DNA from: Lithospermum erythrorhizon
Lineage: Eukaryota; Streptophyta; Magnoliopsida; Boraginales; Boraginaceae
Assembly: GCA_019722365.1 (NCBI GenBank)
Contig: JADFUC010000169.1
Coordinates: 124,001 to 188,000 of the forward strand
DNA: 64,000 bases
Direction of reading: 5' to 3'
A program made the position numbers and the translations under genes. Shown in pieces: positions 11,201 through 24,900 of this stretch. The notes below the pieces were generated by a model, which was given only the letters and a program-made list of their open reading frames with translations, did not search any database and had not been told where the DNA came from. Within the stretch, counting starts at the first letter, position 1. The number at the start of each line of letters is the position of its first letter.

Positions 11201-13759
11201 ATGCACATTACCCCATTTATCAGTATTAGTGATACTTTTATTCGCATAAACTCTACCTAAATGTTATATATCTGACACCATCTCCTTCTCTGTTGGCTTA
11301 TGTATAATCTTGTGCTTGGGTTGTCTGGATAGCACAAGCGATTTCCCATTACAGAAGTACATTATTTCATATATATGTGATTTCTGAGGTATACTGTGGT
11401 TATTATCTATGTAGCAGGTTTTCAGACAGTTGCTATTTTCATGCAGACTGGTGATATGGAGAAATCGGTGGAGTTGGGCAATTCAATAAGTGACACTGTT
11501 GTTGATTCACCAAACAAGGTTCAAATATAAACTAGAAAATATCATACTCTCTCTCTCTCTCTCTCCCTCTGGGTGTCGTGTCTGGTGTACAAGTACAACA
11601 AAACTCCATGCTTGCCTCAAATCACATTTTACATTAAAGCTCGTCTTTTTTAGAAGATATTTGAATAGTTTGATGTTCCTATGACATGCCTGTTTAGTAA
11701 GTCGACTAAAAACTATTAAAACCTTGTTTGGTGTGGTGGAAAGAAAATTATGACGGTGTCATAATTTTGGGATTGGATTTTGAGATTTTCTCTCCCTATT
11801 TCCATCCATCACACCAGACATATTAGGTTTATATGTCACTGTTTCTTTCATAACCATTACTCTCTTTCCTGTTGATTCAGATCTTTGTTGGTGGAATATC
11901 GAAGATCATATCATCTGAAATGGTAACAATATCAATAATGGAATATGTCTTTAATAGATTCTCTGAATTATATTTTGCCTCTTGATCTTAGTATTGTAGA
12001 CATGTTAATCTTTTCTCTTTCAGGTTAAAGAGATAGCACAAGTCTTTGGACCTTTAAAGGCATATCATTTTGAGGTTAATGCAGATACTAAGAAATCATA
12101 CGCTTTTCTTGAGGTACCATTTCATAACTGAGACGCACATAACTTGTTTCATTAGCTAAATTGGACAAGTTTGTTATATTTGATATCAGTTCTTCCTCCC
12201 TTCATTCTGCAAAACAATTGATGAACAATTATGGCTGTTCTGGCACTCTGTTTTTTTTTCCTGTTTATTGTTTGTTTTCCTCTAAAATATTGTTGAAGAG
12301 TATTGCAAGAAAATTGAACTATTGTGATAAGACATGTTTATTCGATACTGTCACGGACTACCTTCTCAGTACACTATCGTCTACATTCAAACTTTATATA
12401 GTTACCATCTTGTGTCTTTCATTTTCTGTTCTAATTGCAATCTATTGGAAAATTATCTTGGAGTACTGTGCTTATGCTTGAACTGAAGTGATTTTCCTAC
12501 TGTTTCAGTATGTTGACCATTCAGTTACTCACAAGGCTTGTGCTGCGTTTAATGGTATGAAGTTGGGTGGACAAATTCTGACTGTGGTCCAGACTATTCT
12601 AGATGATGCTGACGTGGTAAATAAATTATTCAATCATATTTTGCTTCATGATTTGGTATATATGGTTATCGGAGGTTTAAAAATGAGCTGCACTTCATGT
12701 TAGGCCAATGCTGAATGCCAACCTTTCTATGGAATACCTGAGCATGCAAAGCCACTTCTTCAACAGCCTACACAAGTTCTAAAGCTTAAAAATGTGGTAA
12801 TATAGTATTTCTACCTTGTTAATTAATTATAATTTTCTAGCTTCAAGTAGGTCTCTAATTCACGACTGAAAATTTTCAGTTCAATTTAGAAGGTCTCGTG
12901 TCATTGTCAGAAGCAGAAGTGAATGAGGTATTAGAAGACACAAGGATAGAATGTTCCAGGTACATGCGTGGACTTCTATTCTATAGAATTAGTTATCTTG
13001 TGTACCGCCACATTTATAAAGGATCAAAGGCCTTATTACGTCATGAATCAACCATGCAGGTTTGGAACTGTCAAATCTGTTAACTACGTGAAACATAGCA
13101 ACAATACTAACATTTCCCAAGAAACAAATCTTATGGACATTGGTTCTGCTGAAAGCCATAGCGTTGAAAAATCAGAAAGTGATCCTAACAAATTGGCCCA
13201 GGCCAACGAATTAGAGCTTCAATGCTGCGATGAAGACCTTGTAGTTAACAAAATCTCTGAATTTGGAAACTCTGTTGCCAAGCCAAGTAACCCTGATATC
13301 TCATCAAATCATTCAGAACCTAAAGGTAGTGCTAACTATGTTGTATCTGATAGCCATACTGCAGAACTGGCAGATGAAATGAGTGATGGAACACATGATA
13401 CTACTAACCGTGACACTCAAGGGCCATCTTCCCCAGAGAATTGTGGTGAAACTGCTGTTAATCCAACAATGGAGGATCATGAGATTAGAAAAACGACTTC
13501 AGTTGAAGAAGGTACCACCACAGAGGAGCAAAGGGAAACACTTGAAAAAGAGTTTGATGGTCTTGACAAAGATGAAGACAACGAAATGATTTCTGGCCTA
13601 GAAGGAGTTTTCGAGCCTGGTTGTGTTTTGGTAGAGTTCAAGAGGGAAGAAGCTTCTTGTGATGCTGCACATTCTTTACATGGACGACTCTTCGAAAACA
13701 GGGTTGTGACAGTAGAATTTGTAGATCTTGATGTGTATCATCGAAGGTTCTCCAGTTGA
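8267..13759 (+). CDS. U2AF65-like splicing factor with N-terminal charged/RS-like region and three RRMs
   Basis: Nine coding exons: 8267-9799, 9891-10028, 11447-11518, 11881-11922, 12024-12113, 12509-12616, 12704-12796, 12880-12959 and 13060-13759. The joined frame encodes about 951 residues. The start is fixed by an in-frame TGA at 8261. Residues 1-440 are highly charged (many KR, RE, KKDD and RS-type stretches). RTIGWDLNP (Trp ~399) resembles a U2AF ligand motif. RRM1 begins at RRLYVENLP (~469-552), RRM2 at IFVGGI (~582-660). The third, atypical RRM (UHM type) begins near VLKLKNV (~685). It is split by a ~170-residue acidic insertion and resumes at EPGCVLVEF, with the R-x-F motif of UHMs in GRLFENR and the end ...YHRRFSS. 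Known role: recognition of the polypyrimidine tract and 3' splice site in the nucleus. It is longer than canonical U2AF65, so it is probably a plant-specific paralogue rather than the core subunit. Confidence 0.9.
11547..11565 (+). repeat. (CT)n microsatellite in an intron
   Basis: An uninterrupted CT run of about nine units lies 28 bases after exon 3 of the U2AF65-like gene. It is purely intronic. Confidence 0.9.
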
Positions 13760-14549
13760 GTGCATCGATTGTCGTGTATTTAACAGTGTGCTTGCACCAA
13801 GTATTATTGAGAAAAGATCTAACAAAAAAAGCCTATATGTGGTTAAGAGATCATGCGTTCTTGAAATTGATTTGCCATATTTGGCTGTAACATTTTTGTA
13901 CCAAATGAGTTATCGTTGGTTACTACTTGGTTATGCCATAGCTAATTCAATGGGGTTAGTTTTGTACGTAGATGTGAATATATGAGATTCAGAGCTCTTT
14001 TCTGCTCTAGAAGCCCTCTCATGAAATAGGGTTACTTATATCATGTTGCCTAATGGTTATGCTAACTTAATCTGATGAGGTTAGTAAGATAGATTTAATT
14101 ATGCTTGTCAAAATTCCCAAATGGAACTTGTATCAAAAGGAGTAGTACAAGCACACTGAAACAGTAAAATTAATCAATTAATAAAATAACTATTTTGCTC
14201 CTAATAAAATTAATTTATAACAGAGGGGCTAAAATAGTCAAGACACCTCTAAAGACGTCGGATATCTCTTACCTGCTCAGCCCTTCATAGCTAGCGAAAG
14301 TATATAAGTTTTCCTCACTACTAAAGCCTCTTCATGCCACTTCTTTCCTCGAAATTTTACGATTGTATCATTGAATCAATGAAACGAATCTGCTTGATAT
14401 CTATTAAAATTTTTGAAAATAATAATAATAAGTAAAAAAAAAAAAAAAAAAGAGGGCTAAAATAGTAATTTCATGTCTGTTGTTGACACTAAAAAGGAGT
14501 ATCATCAATATATCAATGCAAAAGAAGAGGAATTATATATATTTTTTTA
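13760..14549. other. 3'UTR of the U2AF65-like gene and spacer up to the LINE
   Basis: The stretch after the stop is T-rich and non-coding, consistent with a 3'UTR. A run of 18 A lies at about 14434-14451. The phrase gggctaaaatagt occurs twice (about 14226 and 14454), which suggests a small relic repeat. No gene was recognised. Confidence 0.4.
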
Positions 14550-17500
14550 GTTTAAATTGCGCTTTCGTGTTAATCAAATAAAATAATCACAATATATCAA
14601 GCTTGGCTGAAACCCAAGTTGAAAACAAAATAAAACCTAGATCAGATCCCAAAAGAGGCGTATTTCCACCGCCAAAACATGTTAAAAAACAAGAATAAGT
14701 AAGTGCTAACCAAAAAATAAAACAGAAGAAAACATAATAACACCCACATGACCTTTCAAGCATCAATTCGCAAAACAAAAAACATCTCGAATCCAAAGAT
14801 ACCCAAGTCAATCAAGAACATAGTGGGACACCCCTACTGAGATTACAACGTGGAGAGCTTCCATCCACCTCTATCCTGACGCCTGCGAAGGATCAATTGC
14901 TCGCAAGAGCTACAGCCTTTTAACCAATCTAATCACCTCGCTTTGTTCAAGTTAGAAAACACGGATCACTACCTCGCTAACCTCGCAAAAAGGAAATAAC
15001 CTAGACCACTATATTATGACGTATTTAATGAAAGATTCTTTTACTTGCACCATGCAGAAAGTTAAGAAGTGAATCGCTTTCTGAGAACGTGGAAACCTCA
15101 CACTACCCAAAATATGAAAAACTGGGCCGAGAGCTCAAGATCCAAAGCAAGTAGGCACAAAAACAGAAACCTACAACTATAATGAGCACCCCCGAAAGAT
15201 CTTAATGATACCTCCAAGCCGCCAAGAATCCTGAAAGCACCATCAATATTCAAATTTAAAACGCACTTCTGAGTTCATCCACACCTACTTCATCGGGCTT
15301 CCTCGGCGCCGGTTCGAGATGACGCATACTGAACAAGGCAACATCTCAAGGTCCTCTTCCAATGTTTGAGTAATGCAGCATGCCCGAATGGACAATAATA
15401 GAAAGGTTGATTAATGCGCTTGATAATCCCAGCATGGAAACAATACTGGCCAAGCCACCATGTTTAGCCTTATTACGAGCCACCTATAACGACTTCTAAA
15501 AGAATTAACACAGAAATTTAGCCACGGATATGACCTTCTCGTGACATAAGAAGGCCTCCAAGCCTTGAAACCGTGGAGCCGAAAGGAAAACTTACGTCGT
15601 ATTCCAAACATCCCAAAGATAACGATCCCACTGAACAGCAAATCGGATCGCCAGAAGACACGGCCGAGGCTTTCGATACTCCGGCTACCTATATTTGGAG
15701 TGCTTAATTGATACCTTTATGAGAAGAGTAATGTTAGAAGCCAATTCTCTTTAAGATTCTCCTTTACTCAAGAAAGACATTTCTTAGGAAGAGAGCCCAG
15801 AGCAATGAATAACAAATAGGAGACGCACTGCAGGAACCCCGGATCTCATCAAAAGCATTCTTGAAACTGAATCGCCATTATTAGAGAGCTTCCACAGAGG
15901 GATATCACTCAATACTGTAAACAACTGAGTTCGAGTGATCTCCGCCTCTCCGATCTGCAGAAAGCCAACTAATTGATCTAAATTCCAAGCCCCATCAAAT
16001 TTAAATCTTTAACGCAACTCGGCTCGAATCTCTGCAGAATCATAGACGCGACGGAAGCCAAGATTCAACCTTAAATTGGCAAGCCTCACGCGGCTAAGCT
16101 ACTAATGTGGGGCCATTCCTCCGCCTTCCCGAATAGCCAACCGCTTCCAAATACGAGAGCTGAAGCCGAAAGGACTTCAAGCAAGCGGAGCATTTCACAA
16201 GATTTAACAAGCATATATTTGTTCCGTTAAGGTGTTAATAAATTTCAAGTAATCTAAAACTATACTTAAATACGCAAGATCCGAGATGCCCCTCCAAAGA
16301 TCGGAAATTCAACCTCTTCATCAAGAATCGCACATCTCGAATTTTTTTAATACCACGTGACATCACTCCAAAAAATTTGTTCAACATAATTTTACCTTCT
16401 CCAACTGTAGAAAGCATCTTCATAGCTTCAGAAGAAATAAGGGAAGGAAAGAACCGATCAAGAGGAGTTATTCACCTCACCATGAAGACCATTAGCGCTT
16501 ACTAAGTGATCAGATTCGACTTTTATCCGTAAGTGAGCCAAACAAGAAACATCAAGTTTACTCTTGAAGATCGGAATGCCCAGATAGATAAATGGTAAGA
16601 TTCCTTGTTGTTCCCCGCCGCCCAACAATTACATCAGCACGAGTCAATGGAGAGCTTTATCAGAAACAATACACGAACTCTTCCGACACCAATCACCGCC
16701 CAAACGGATTGATAATGGTCTAAGAACCCCATGATCTTTTCGAGAGAACTCTTTAACGATTATAGAATGTGCCAAGGGCCATCCGCAGGCCAAACACGGA
16801 ACCGGAAGACTGCAGCCAGAGTTATAACCAATTTCAGGATTAGCAGCCTGAAGCTTAGCAAGCCCCCTGAGAAGATACTCCTGGGCAATAATAAATAAAA
16901 GCATGAGAGCTGGCCACTCGACAACCCTCGTGGACTTGAAACTTGGCCAACTCGCCATTCAAAGATAATCGGTAGAACCATTTAATTACCCATGATGACG
17001 TGCAGGATCTATCAATCCACACATCCGCGAACCCGAACTTTCGAAGAATTAACCGAAGAAAGTCCCAAGATAACATATCAAACGCCTTAGTCATATCAGC
17101 TTCAGGCTAATATTACCCCTCTAATCGCATTTTCACATGCGAACTAACTCCCCCGAGCCAAAAGAATATTATCCTGAATGAGCCTAATTTCTGACGAACC
17201 TAACTGACATTCAAATAATCTGGAAGTTATGGAGAGTCCGGAAGTAAGAAACTTGGTTATAATCTTATTTTGCGAAGTTGCATAAACCGATAAGACGGAA
17301 ATTAATCCAGTTCTAGCCCTTCATATTTAGGAATCAAGGTTATACAACAGAGGTGAAACCCTTTGAGCTAACTCAAAGACTGCAGGTTAAGTAGCAAACG
17401 GCCTTAAAGACATCCTCCGAGATCAAATCCCAAAAAGTCTGGAAGAAGACCCCGTTAAAACCATCAGGACCAGCAGCACTATTCTTGTCCATCGAAAAAA

Positions 17501-19200
17501 CCACCTCCTTAAGTTCCTCCATCGCGGCACCCCAAGGTAAGCATTATCCTCCGTCACGATAATGGACGGAATACAATGAGGAGACTTCTCAACCGAGAGT
17601 AATATTATTCCGAAAGCCGACTGAAATGATTAACAAATCGAATCAAGAATAAGCTCTTTATCGTTGACCTAATCCTATCAATAAGAAAGGCCAGCATTAG
17701 ACTTTTAATGCATTTACGCCGGCTTAACCTGTGATGTAGAAAGTAGTAGATCCGTCTCCTTCTTTAACCCAAATAATACCACTTTGTTGCCGTAATCCTC
17801 CTCCATAAACAAATAACGTTGATCGCCTCTAGCTTTCCCTAAATTTCCTTATCACTTGTTTGAGAGGTTCTTGCAAAATTACCTCACAAATCATCACCTT
17901 CTCCTCCCGTGATTTCAACCATATGTAGTAAAACATTACCAAACACCTCCCCGATTCCATTTTGAGCAATTCTTGTGGATCCGAATTTGGTAGTAAAGAC
18001 AAAGACTGGTCCCCAAACACCGGAACCGCCAGAATTCTCAATGTTGACACCGAATCATGACGCAGCCATTCCGGAATCTAAAAGAACCCTCAGGGTCCCA
18101 ATAGTCATCCGGAAATCCACAAGGCGGACAAATGATCCGAACCTCGCTTTTAACCAAGTTGTCGTAATATCTCGCAGTAATACTGACAATACAAGTCCGA
18201 TTACATACAACCTCGCTTAACCTTTCTTTGAGAAACAAAGACATTAGTCCAAGTATATTGACTCTAGCAAAACTAGTATCCAAAAATATTACAATCAAGT
18301 GCTGGCATTAATTAAACTTCTATAACACAACATCAGGGGCATTACCAAAGAATCCGCTTCGTCCCCACTAAATAATATGCAAGCATCAAATCCCCCATCA
18401 CAATCCAAGGAGTGGAATTCTGAGCATACCTCCGATTCCGCCCCAAAGATTACCACATTATGTCGCATAAAACCACAAAGAAGAAAGGAAGTCTTCAGAG
18501 AAAGGCTGACAACCTTCAGATGCAATACGTTGTCTATAATTCTCGCAAAACAATACCTCAAACATGTAGTTCCAAAAATAATCATCAAATATGCCCAAAA
18601 AATACCGCAGAAAAACAATTATCAAAATTGAACTTTTAATATAGCTATCAATATTAGTACGATTAATTGCTCGGATAGCCAAAACTCAAACTTACGTGGG
18701 ATCTTTGAGATTTTTAATCCTCCTGCTGGATCGCTACTTCAATCCTCCTCAAAGTTCCAAAGATAAAATCTTACGATATAAGGAATAGAATTCTCCAAGT
18801 AGCCATATCCTCAAAAGGGCCCTGACATCCCCTAGGGTAACAATCGTATCAAGCATTATCCAATCTATTCGGATCTTCTGGGGAAGTAGGCACTATCAAC
18901 ACATGAAAAGTCACATTAATCTCCTCAAGTAAAGACTAATAGCTAATCTCGACCTTCATGTCACTGTGATCGCCAACTATCTTCCTGGGACATTAACCTC
19001 AAAACCATTCACGTCAATACGACACTGCAAGATTCACGGCTCACTCATCAACAGCATCTCATTTTATCCTAGGATCCTAACAGAGTCTTATCACGCCTCC
19101 GGGTCAGTATCCTCGATCTACCAATCGATAGCTTAGAGCAAACGGATTTTGATATTAATTCACCTCTTCTATAGCAAGCTGTACGAAGATCAGAGCACAA
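14550..19200 (-). mobile_element. Decayed LINE (non-LTR retrotransposon), 5'-truncated
   Basis: Read on the minus strand, fragments in LINE order are visible in shifting frames. A diverged endonuclease segment (WIVMGD, near 18390-18440) is followed by a reverse transcriptase entry segment with NSAAGPDGFNG (about 17450-17490). Then come a FRLIGLCNFA-like block (about 17270-17310), DMTKAFDMLSWDFLR (about 17045-17095), and an RNase H-like LNIDGAF near 15250. Frames are broken many times, so the element is dead. The 3' end lies near 14550, where the minus strand is A-rich. I could not find the 5' end or a target duplication. No ORF1 zinc knuckle was seen, which suggests 5' truncation. Confidence 0.8.
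16640..17500 (-). pseudogene. LINE reverse transcriptase core, multiply frameshifted
   Basis: The conserved block DMTKAFDMLSWDFLRLILRK is the plant LINE 'D-SKAFD-V-WDFL' motif (RT palm). Upstream on the minus strand are an RT finger-type AAGPDGF and an IGLCNFAK-like stretch. Downstream is a VKEFSRKDHG-type segment. Stops and frame changes separate the blocks, so no functional enzyme is encoded. Confidence 0.8.
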
Positions 19201-19722
19201 GTGAATTCCATCGAGTTATATTAAAGAATCCATTTCATTTAATATAATCTGATTTATTCAACATATACTTAAATTGGGACAAGTTATATTCATATAAATT
19301 CATTCCATTTAAGATCCAAACTTGTTTTGTATGAAGGAAAACATATTTTTTTATTCTACAAAATAAGTCAAATACATCATGATTCATATAGAGTGGGCAG
19401 AGTATAGGTGAAATTGTCGTTTATTTGATAATTGGAGCATTCCAATGACATTCTGGGGTCACTTAAACTGCCTCGATTATCCTCAATATACCAGTCCGAT
19501 TCAAAGAGAAAGTGATTGCCCAACATTCTAAAACACCGCCTAATTATGTAATTCGATAAAATATTCTACTGACGAGCTTTAATTGATACTGCCTCGAACC
19601 AATCGATAAACAACCATACCAATAAGACCAATAAGAAGAGGTAAGAAAAACAATATCCTCATTATCCAGTATTTGATTGGCAGCACTTGAACCTCCCAAT
19701 CTCCATAACCAGGAGGTAGAAA
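19201..19722. other. Spacer and probable promoter/5'UTR of the bL28c gene
   Basis: No coding frame matches a known family. A short overlapping frame beginning at 19677 precedes the bL28c ATG in another frame and could act as an upstream ORF if transcription starts before it. No clear TATA box was identified. Confidence 0.35.
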
Positions 19723-21514
19723 ATGGCAACAGTAACAGCAACAGTAGGCTTAGTGAGGACCAACCACCACCACCACCAAGTACTGAGAAGTGGTGTAACA
19801 CCATTATCAGCAGACCTCAAATTTGCGACATCTCAGCTAAGTGGTATCAAGATTTCGACTAACACGTGTCACTCTCTCATACCCATTTCTCATCACCCTT
19901 TTCTTCAACCCATTGTTGCACGTAAGTAATTTCGTCGTATTAAAACTAATTGGTTATAGATGAATAAATATTAGTAATTACTCCGTAGTATAATATGAAG
20001 TAATATTTAAGTTCAATGATTTTTCCACTCCACCCGTTAATAACGGTATTCCACTTGTAAAATTGGTTCCAAAATAACAATAAATGGAATGTCAATATTA
20101 AGAATTGGAGAAATCATTAGCCTACTTTAAACTTTGGTTAAGACATAAGACCAAGTATAATAAACCTTTATATATGTGGTCCAATTGGATTGATTTACAC
20201 TTGCCGTAGGTATTGAGAATATAGTCTTAGATTGCTCATTGGTTGATTAAAATTATTTGGGTATATTAATAAAGTCGTGAGTTTTATCTATCCGTAACCA
20301 ATTAGTTTTAGCACGGACAAACTCTAAATAGACTTGGTTCTCAATAACTACTACATGTGTAACCCGGATCACATATACAAGGTTTACAAGTGTTCGGGGA
20401 TGACTTATGATATTATGTCAAGAATAGATGATTTCTATCCTGAAACGAATTGGTTGGGCATGACCTTATTAATACTCTCTTAGTTTATTTTTTTATTTTG
20501 CTCCAGTTATTTGTTGGGTAGTGTTATAAAGTTGCAATTTTGTTTTATGGGGTTCTCTCTAATGTCTTGCTTGCTTTGTTTGGTTTAGATTTTGATCTAG
20601 TTGTTTATTGGGTAGTGTTAGAAAGTTAAAATCTTGATTTATGGGGATGTTCCATTGTGATTGTTTTCCAATTCCCAGTAAGTTGATTGTGTAGTCTTAT
20701 GAGGGGATATATTTTATTGTAATTTTTGCAAGTGTTTACTATGAAAAATGAAAGTTGAAGTAGCCTGATAACATATAGGTATGGGAATTCAAACAATGTT
20801 AAACCTCCCAATCAAACTGACATTGAAGGAGAACTAAATATCAGTAAAAATTACCATTTTGTTCTTTAGCATCTGTTTAGCACTTACCTTCCAGGCAATA
20901 GTTGATTTGTTGGCGTTAATATTTAGTAAGATTATTTCTATTCAACGGTTGCTTTGGATTGCATACTTTATGGTGCCCTTCGAATATACATTTATATACC
21001 CAAAGGCTTTCATCTGCTCGAAGTGCAGTGTTTGCAATGTTCGTTTCAAACCTCTAACACGGTGTTTAACGTTAAAAGTGGAGTCACAATCTGCTATCTT
21101 TTTCAAATATAATGTCATGCACTCGTGTATTTGGGGCATGTTGGAACATGTTTTGCGACACCGGATTTCTAATGTGCAATGTTGGTCTCAATAGGCGTGT
21201 TTCATCATTGGCCTGGGTATTTGAAGTTTTTCACCATTGTTCGAGGTCAAATGTTTAATCCTTGGTTGATCTGGTTTGCAGGTAGGGCGTGTCCCTTCAC
21301 AGGGAAGAGATCTAATAGGGCCAACAAGGTATCTCACTCAAACCACAAAACAAAGAGGTTGCAATTTGTTAACCTGCAGTACAAGAGAATTTGGTGGGAA
21401 GCTGGAAAGCGTTACGTCAAATTGCGCCTATCAACAAAGGCAATAAAAACCATTGAGAAAAATGGACTTGATGCTGTTGCCAAAAAGGCTGGGATTGACC
21501 TTAGCAAGAAGTAG
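19723..21514 (+). CDS. RPL28: Large ribosomal subunit protein bL28c, chloroplastic
   Basis: Two exons: 19723-19921 and 21282-21514, joined in phase (C|GT to Arg) across a 1360-bp GT-AG intron. The product is 143 residues. The first ~66 are Ser/Thr/His-rich with few acidic residues, which fits a chloroplast transit peptide. The mature part starts at [20 protein letters not shown] and continues through [19 protein letters not shown] to the end [10 protein letters not shown], the complete bacterial-type L28 fold found in plastid 50S subunits. The intron falls exactly between transit peptide and mature domain. The nearby oxidase gene converges on it (390 bp between stops). A start at 19677 in another frame does not lead into the L28 frame. 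Confidence 0.95.
20505..20655 (+). repeat. Imperfect direct duplication in the bL28c intron
   Basis: Two copies of a block reading about gttatttgttgggtagtgtt, then aaagtt, then ttatgggg start near 20507 and 20600 (offset about 93 bp). The copies diverge at several positions. No function is apparent. Confidence 0.6.
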
Positions 21515-21904
21515 ATCCATTAGCTCACCAGAACATCTTCTCCCCATTATTATTGCATGTAATATTCTCCAATGATGTGTAGATTTCCTTGTATTCTCGG
21601 ATTAAGAATTTTATGTTTCTTCACATAATGAATGAAATGAGTTAATCATTGAATATGTCATTTTCTGTCCTACCAGTGTGGTAAATGAAAGAGTTTAAAT
21701 TTGTAGTAAAATGCAGAAATGATCTTACTTTAAAAAAAGGAAACTCTGGGAACCTTCACTAGAAATAATTATATTCATAGAACATAACATGTACCTTCAC
21801 TTTTACAATCATGTGGATTACAATTACACCTTATCAGGTACAAACAGGAGAGGAGAGTACTTATTCTTTATGTCATGGAAGAAAAAGATTAATATATGTA
21901 CCAA
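21515..21904. other. Convergent 3'UTR spacer between bL28c and the fatty alcohol oxidase
   Basis: About 390 bp of non-coding sequence between two tail-to-tail stop codons. It has AATAAA-like stretches (for example aatgaatgaaatgag near 21627 on the plus strand) but no further feature. Confidence 0.5.
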
Positions 21905-24900
21905 TCAACTTGAAACCTTAGTTTCTTTCAAAGTTGCTGCTATCTTTTCTGCAAGGCAGTAAGCAGTGGACTGTATTGTAATCATAGGATTCACGCCAAC
22001 CGCACTTGGGAGAACGCTAGCATCGCAGACAAATAATCTTTCTGCTTCCCAACTCTCGCCATTTTCATCTACCGCGCCATCTTGTTCAGTAATCCCCATT
22101 CTGCAGCTTCCCATTTGATGTGCAGAACCGTAAGTTGTCCAATTCTTTACTAGTGACTTGGGCCCATCAGGGGATGCGACAGTATCGATAAATTCTTCCA
22201 GATCTAACTCACTAATTCCCTTGCACTTAAAGTTCTGTCCATCACTCCGATGAGTACCAACCTCGACAGCTCCTGCAGCAATCAGTATCCTCAATGCTCG
22301 ACGTAGTCCAACCTTAATATTTTCTTTGTCCAGTTCATCAAGGTGATACTTTATCCTTCCCTCTGCTGTAACTTCTCCAGATCCTATGTCTCTAATCATC
22401 GAGAACAAATGAGCAGTTCTGGAATACTTCAAAACTCTATTTTTTAAATCCTTTCCAGACACCCAAGGCAACACAGCAGCAAACGACCCTGGGCCTAAAG
22501 CTGCAGCTTCTATAGCAGCTCTTACATTGTATTCATCTGACCCAACTTTGTGTATCGAGGTGATTATACCTCCTTCGTACATCTTCCCCTGGATCTCAGA
22601 ATTATCTTCTGGAAAATATCCCCAGGCCATTAGAACTGGATGGAGGTGAAGGTTTCGGCCAATGTTATGGTTTTTCAACCCACTAGAGATCATTAGAGGA
22701 GGTGTTAGCAAAGATCCACAAGCTGATACAGTTGCTTTGGCCTCAATGAAGAATCTCTTTGTGATATCTTCATTGATACTTTTTGCAACGACTCCCAAGC
22801 ACTTTTTCTTTCTTTTTCGTAGAGACTTGTTCTTTTCTAGAATAAATTTCTCAGCTTTGCATCCAGTAATGATCACTGCACCACAATTAACTGCATCAAC
22901 CAGCCAAGTAGTATCGGCTCCTTTCTTGTCACCACTTTTACAACCATAACAGCAAGAGCCACAGTAGTGATCTTCTGATGAATTTCTTGGCACAGTTGCA
23001 GCTTGAAAACCAAGTTTTTCACATCCATTACGGAGTACTTGATTCTGGAATCCCTCTTTAGTACAATTCTTCGTGACACCAATTCTTTTGCAGACAGCAT
23101 CCATTGCAGAATGGTAGTCGTTGCTTGCAAACATTGGAAGTTTTTGCTCTTCAGCCCATTCCTGAAGAACAGGCTCAGGTGTTCTTATTGAAGCAGACCA
23201 ATTAACAGCAGAGCCACCACCTACTGTTGATCCTGCAAGGATTGTGATTTTCCCATCCAAAGTTGAGAAAAGACCCCCATGTTCGTATAATTCATTCATA
23301 GATGGTCCTTCTAGCAAAGAATAGTCAGTCCTCACGAAATAATTTCCTTTTTCAATAACAACAACTTTGTAACCAGAGCGAGCTAGAATAGCTGCTGCGA
23401 CACCTCCACCACAACCAGAACCAACAATCACAACATCACATCTGATCTTGTATGAATTCGTTGAAGGATCTTCTACAACTTCTAAACCTTTCTGCTTTAG
23501 AGAACCAACTATAGTGAAGTCTTGTTCTTGGGTGGTTTCTACAATTCCTTTGTCAAGTGGTCTTTCTTCCGGCAGTTTTGCCACACCTTCAGTAGAGTCT
23601 GGCCGAAAACCCATAGCTTCCCATGCTGGATTGTTCGACTCTTCACCAACCTGTTAATTAACCGAAGTATGAATATCCAATATTACAAAAAAAAATATGG
23701 ATCTTAAGTGGACATGCCTATTGTATTAAGCTGGCCGTAAATTGGTATCTTACTGATTCTCAAAGGTAAAACGGATGTACTCAAAATGTTGAATCAAGTC
23801 ATAGTTTGCCTTTTATTTTTCTTCAATTGACCAGACCATTTGAAGGAAGATTAGATCTAGGCAGCCTTTTATTTGTTAAGAAACTTGTAAGCAATCAGAC
23901 ATATTACTTTGTTGTAGTAATACAGAGAGTAACTGCTTGTATTTTATATACTAAACATATTCATTATCTATATATCCTAAGTCTAAAAGTATAATAGGAA
24001 CTTCTTAAGAATGATTTTAGTAACTCTTCTAGTAAAGGAAGTTATTACAAAAGTCATGCCTAGTATGACAATTCGTTCCAGAGGGCTATCAAGATAGTAA
24101 ACTTGTCAAATATATCAGTCTCTAGAGAAATAAATATAAGAAACATGTTAGTTTTTGTGGAATGGATGAAATTAAATAAAAAACTTAAGGCTTTCTTGGT
24201 ATATTTTGGCCTCTTCATTATAATGATGATCATGACTTGCTTCAAATGAACATATAATGAATTAGAAGTCGCTAATGATATGTTAAATTACATTAGTAAC
24301 AAAACTACATGCCGTATACTTCAAGAATTCTAATTAAAAATTAAGATATATAATTGGAGTGGCTTAGCTACCACAGACATTTAGATAGCTAACATCAGCC
24401 AAAATATATTAACTAAGCTCTTAGACCACATTCCAGCATGCACATTGAACAAGGGACTTCATTATTGAATTAGAAATTGATCCAATAATACTACTGCTAT
24501 ACAAATAGTAGTTGGGATGGCACGGATGCTAACCTAATTAGTCAAGGTATGAAAGTTCAATGGCATTTTTCATCAAATATTCACTAATTGTGTGTTCTTC
24601 ATGCTTGACATAAAGGTTTCAAGCATAATACAGTCATGTGTACATATACAAGGTTCCTAACCTGTACCTATGAAAAAATTTGAGGTTATAAGCTCTGAAA
24701 GGACAATCACTCATTTAATCATGATAACAGAAATTGTGTAAATACAGCATGCAGTTAGCATGACTGGAGCTAGTTGAACAGAAATAACAATTGTCCCTCC
24801 TTACTGTTGTAATCCATATATCGTTTTTACAGAGATCTAGAATATAATTCACACCTTAATCATGAAAGAGAATTATCACTATTCATATTATATATAACAA

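Noticed and set aside
12968..13059. ATG-initiated N-terminal extension of the last U2AF65-like exon
   Set aside because: The codons before 13060 are intron. The acceptor at 13059 joins in phase to the previous exon and restores the conserved CSRFGTVKSVN block.
15411..15641. Host gene from minus-strand frames within 14.5-19.2 kb
   Set aside because: These frames fall inside the decayed LINE, in the expected order of its domains, and are mutually out of frame.
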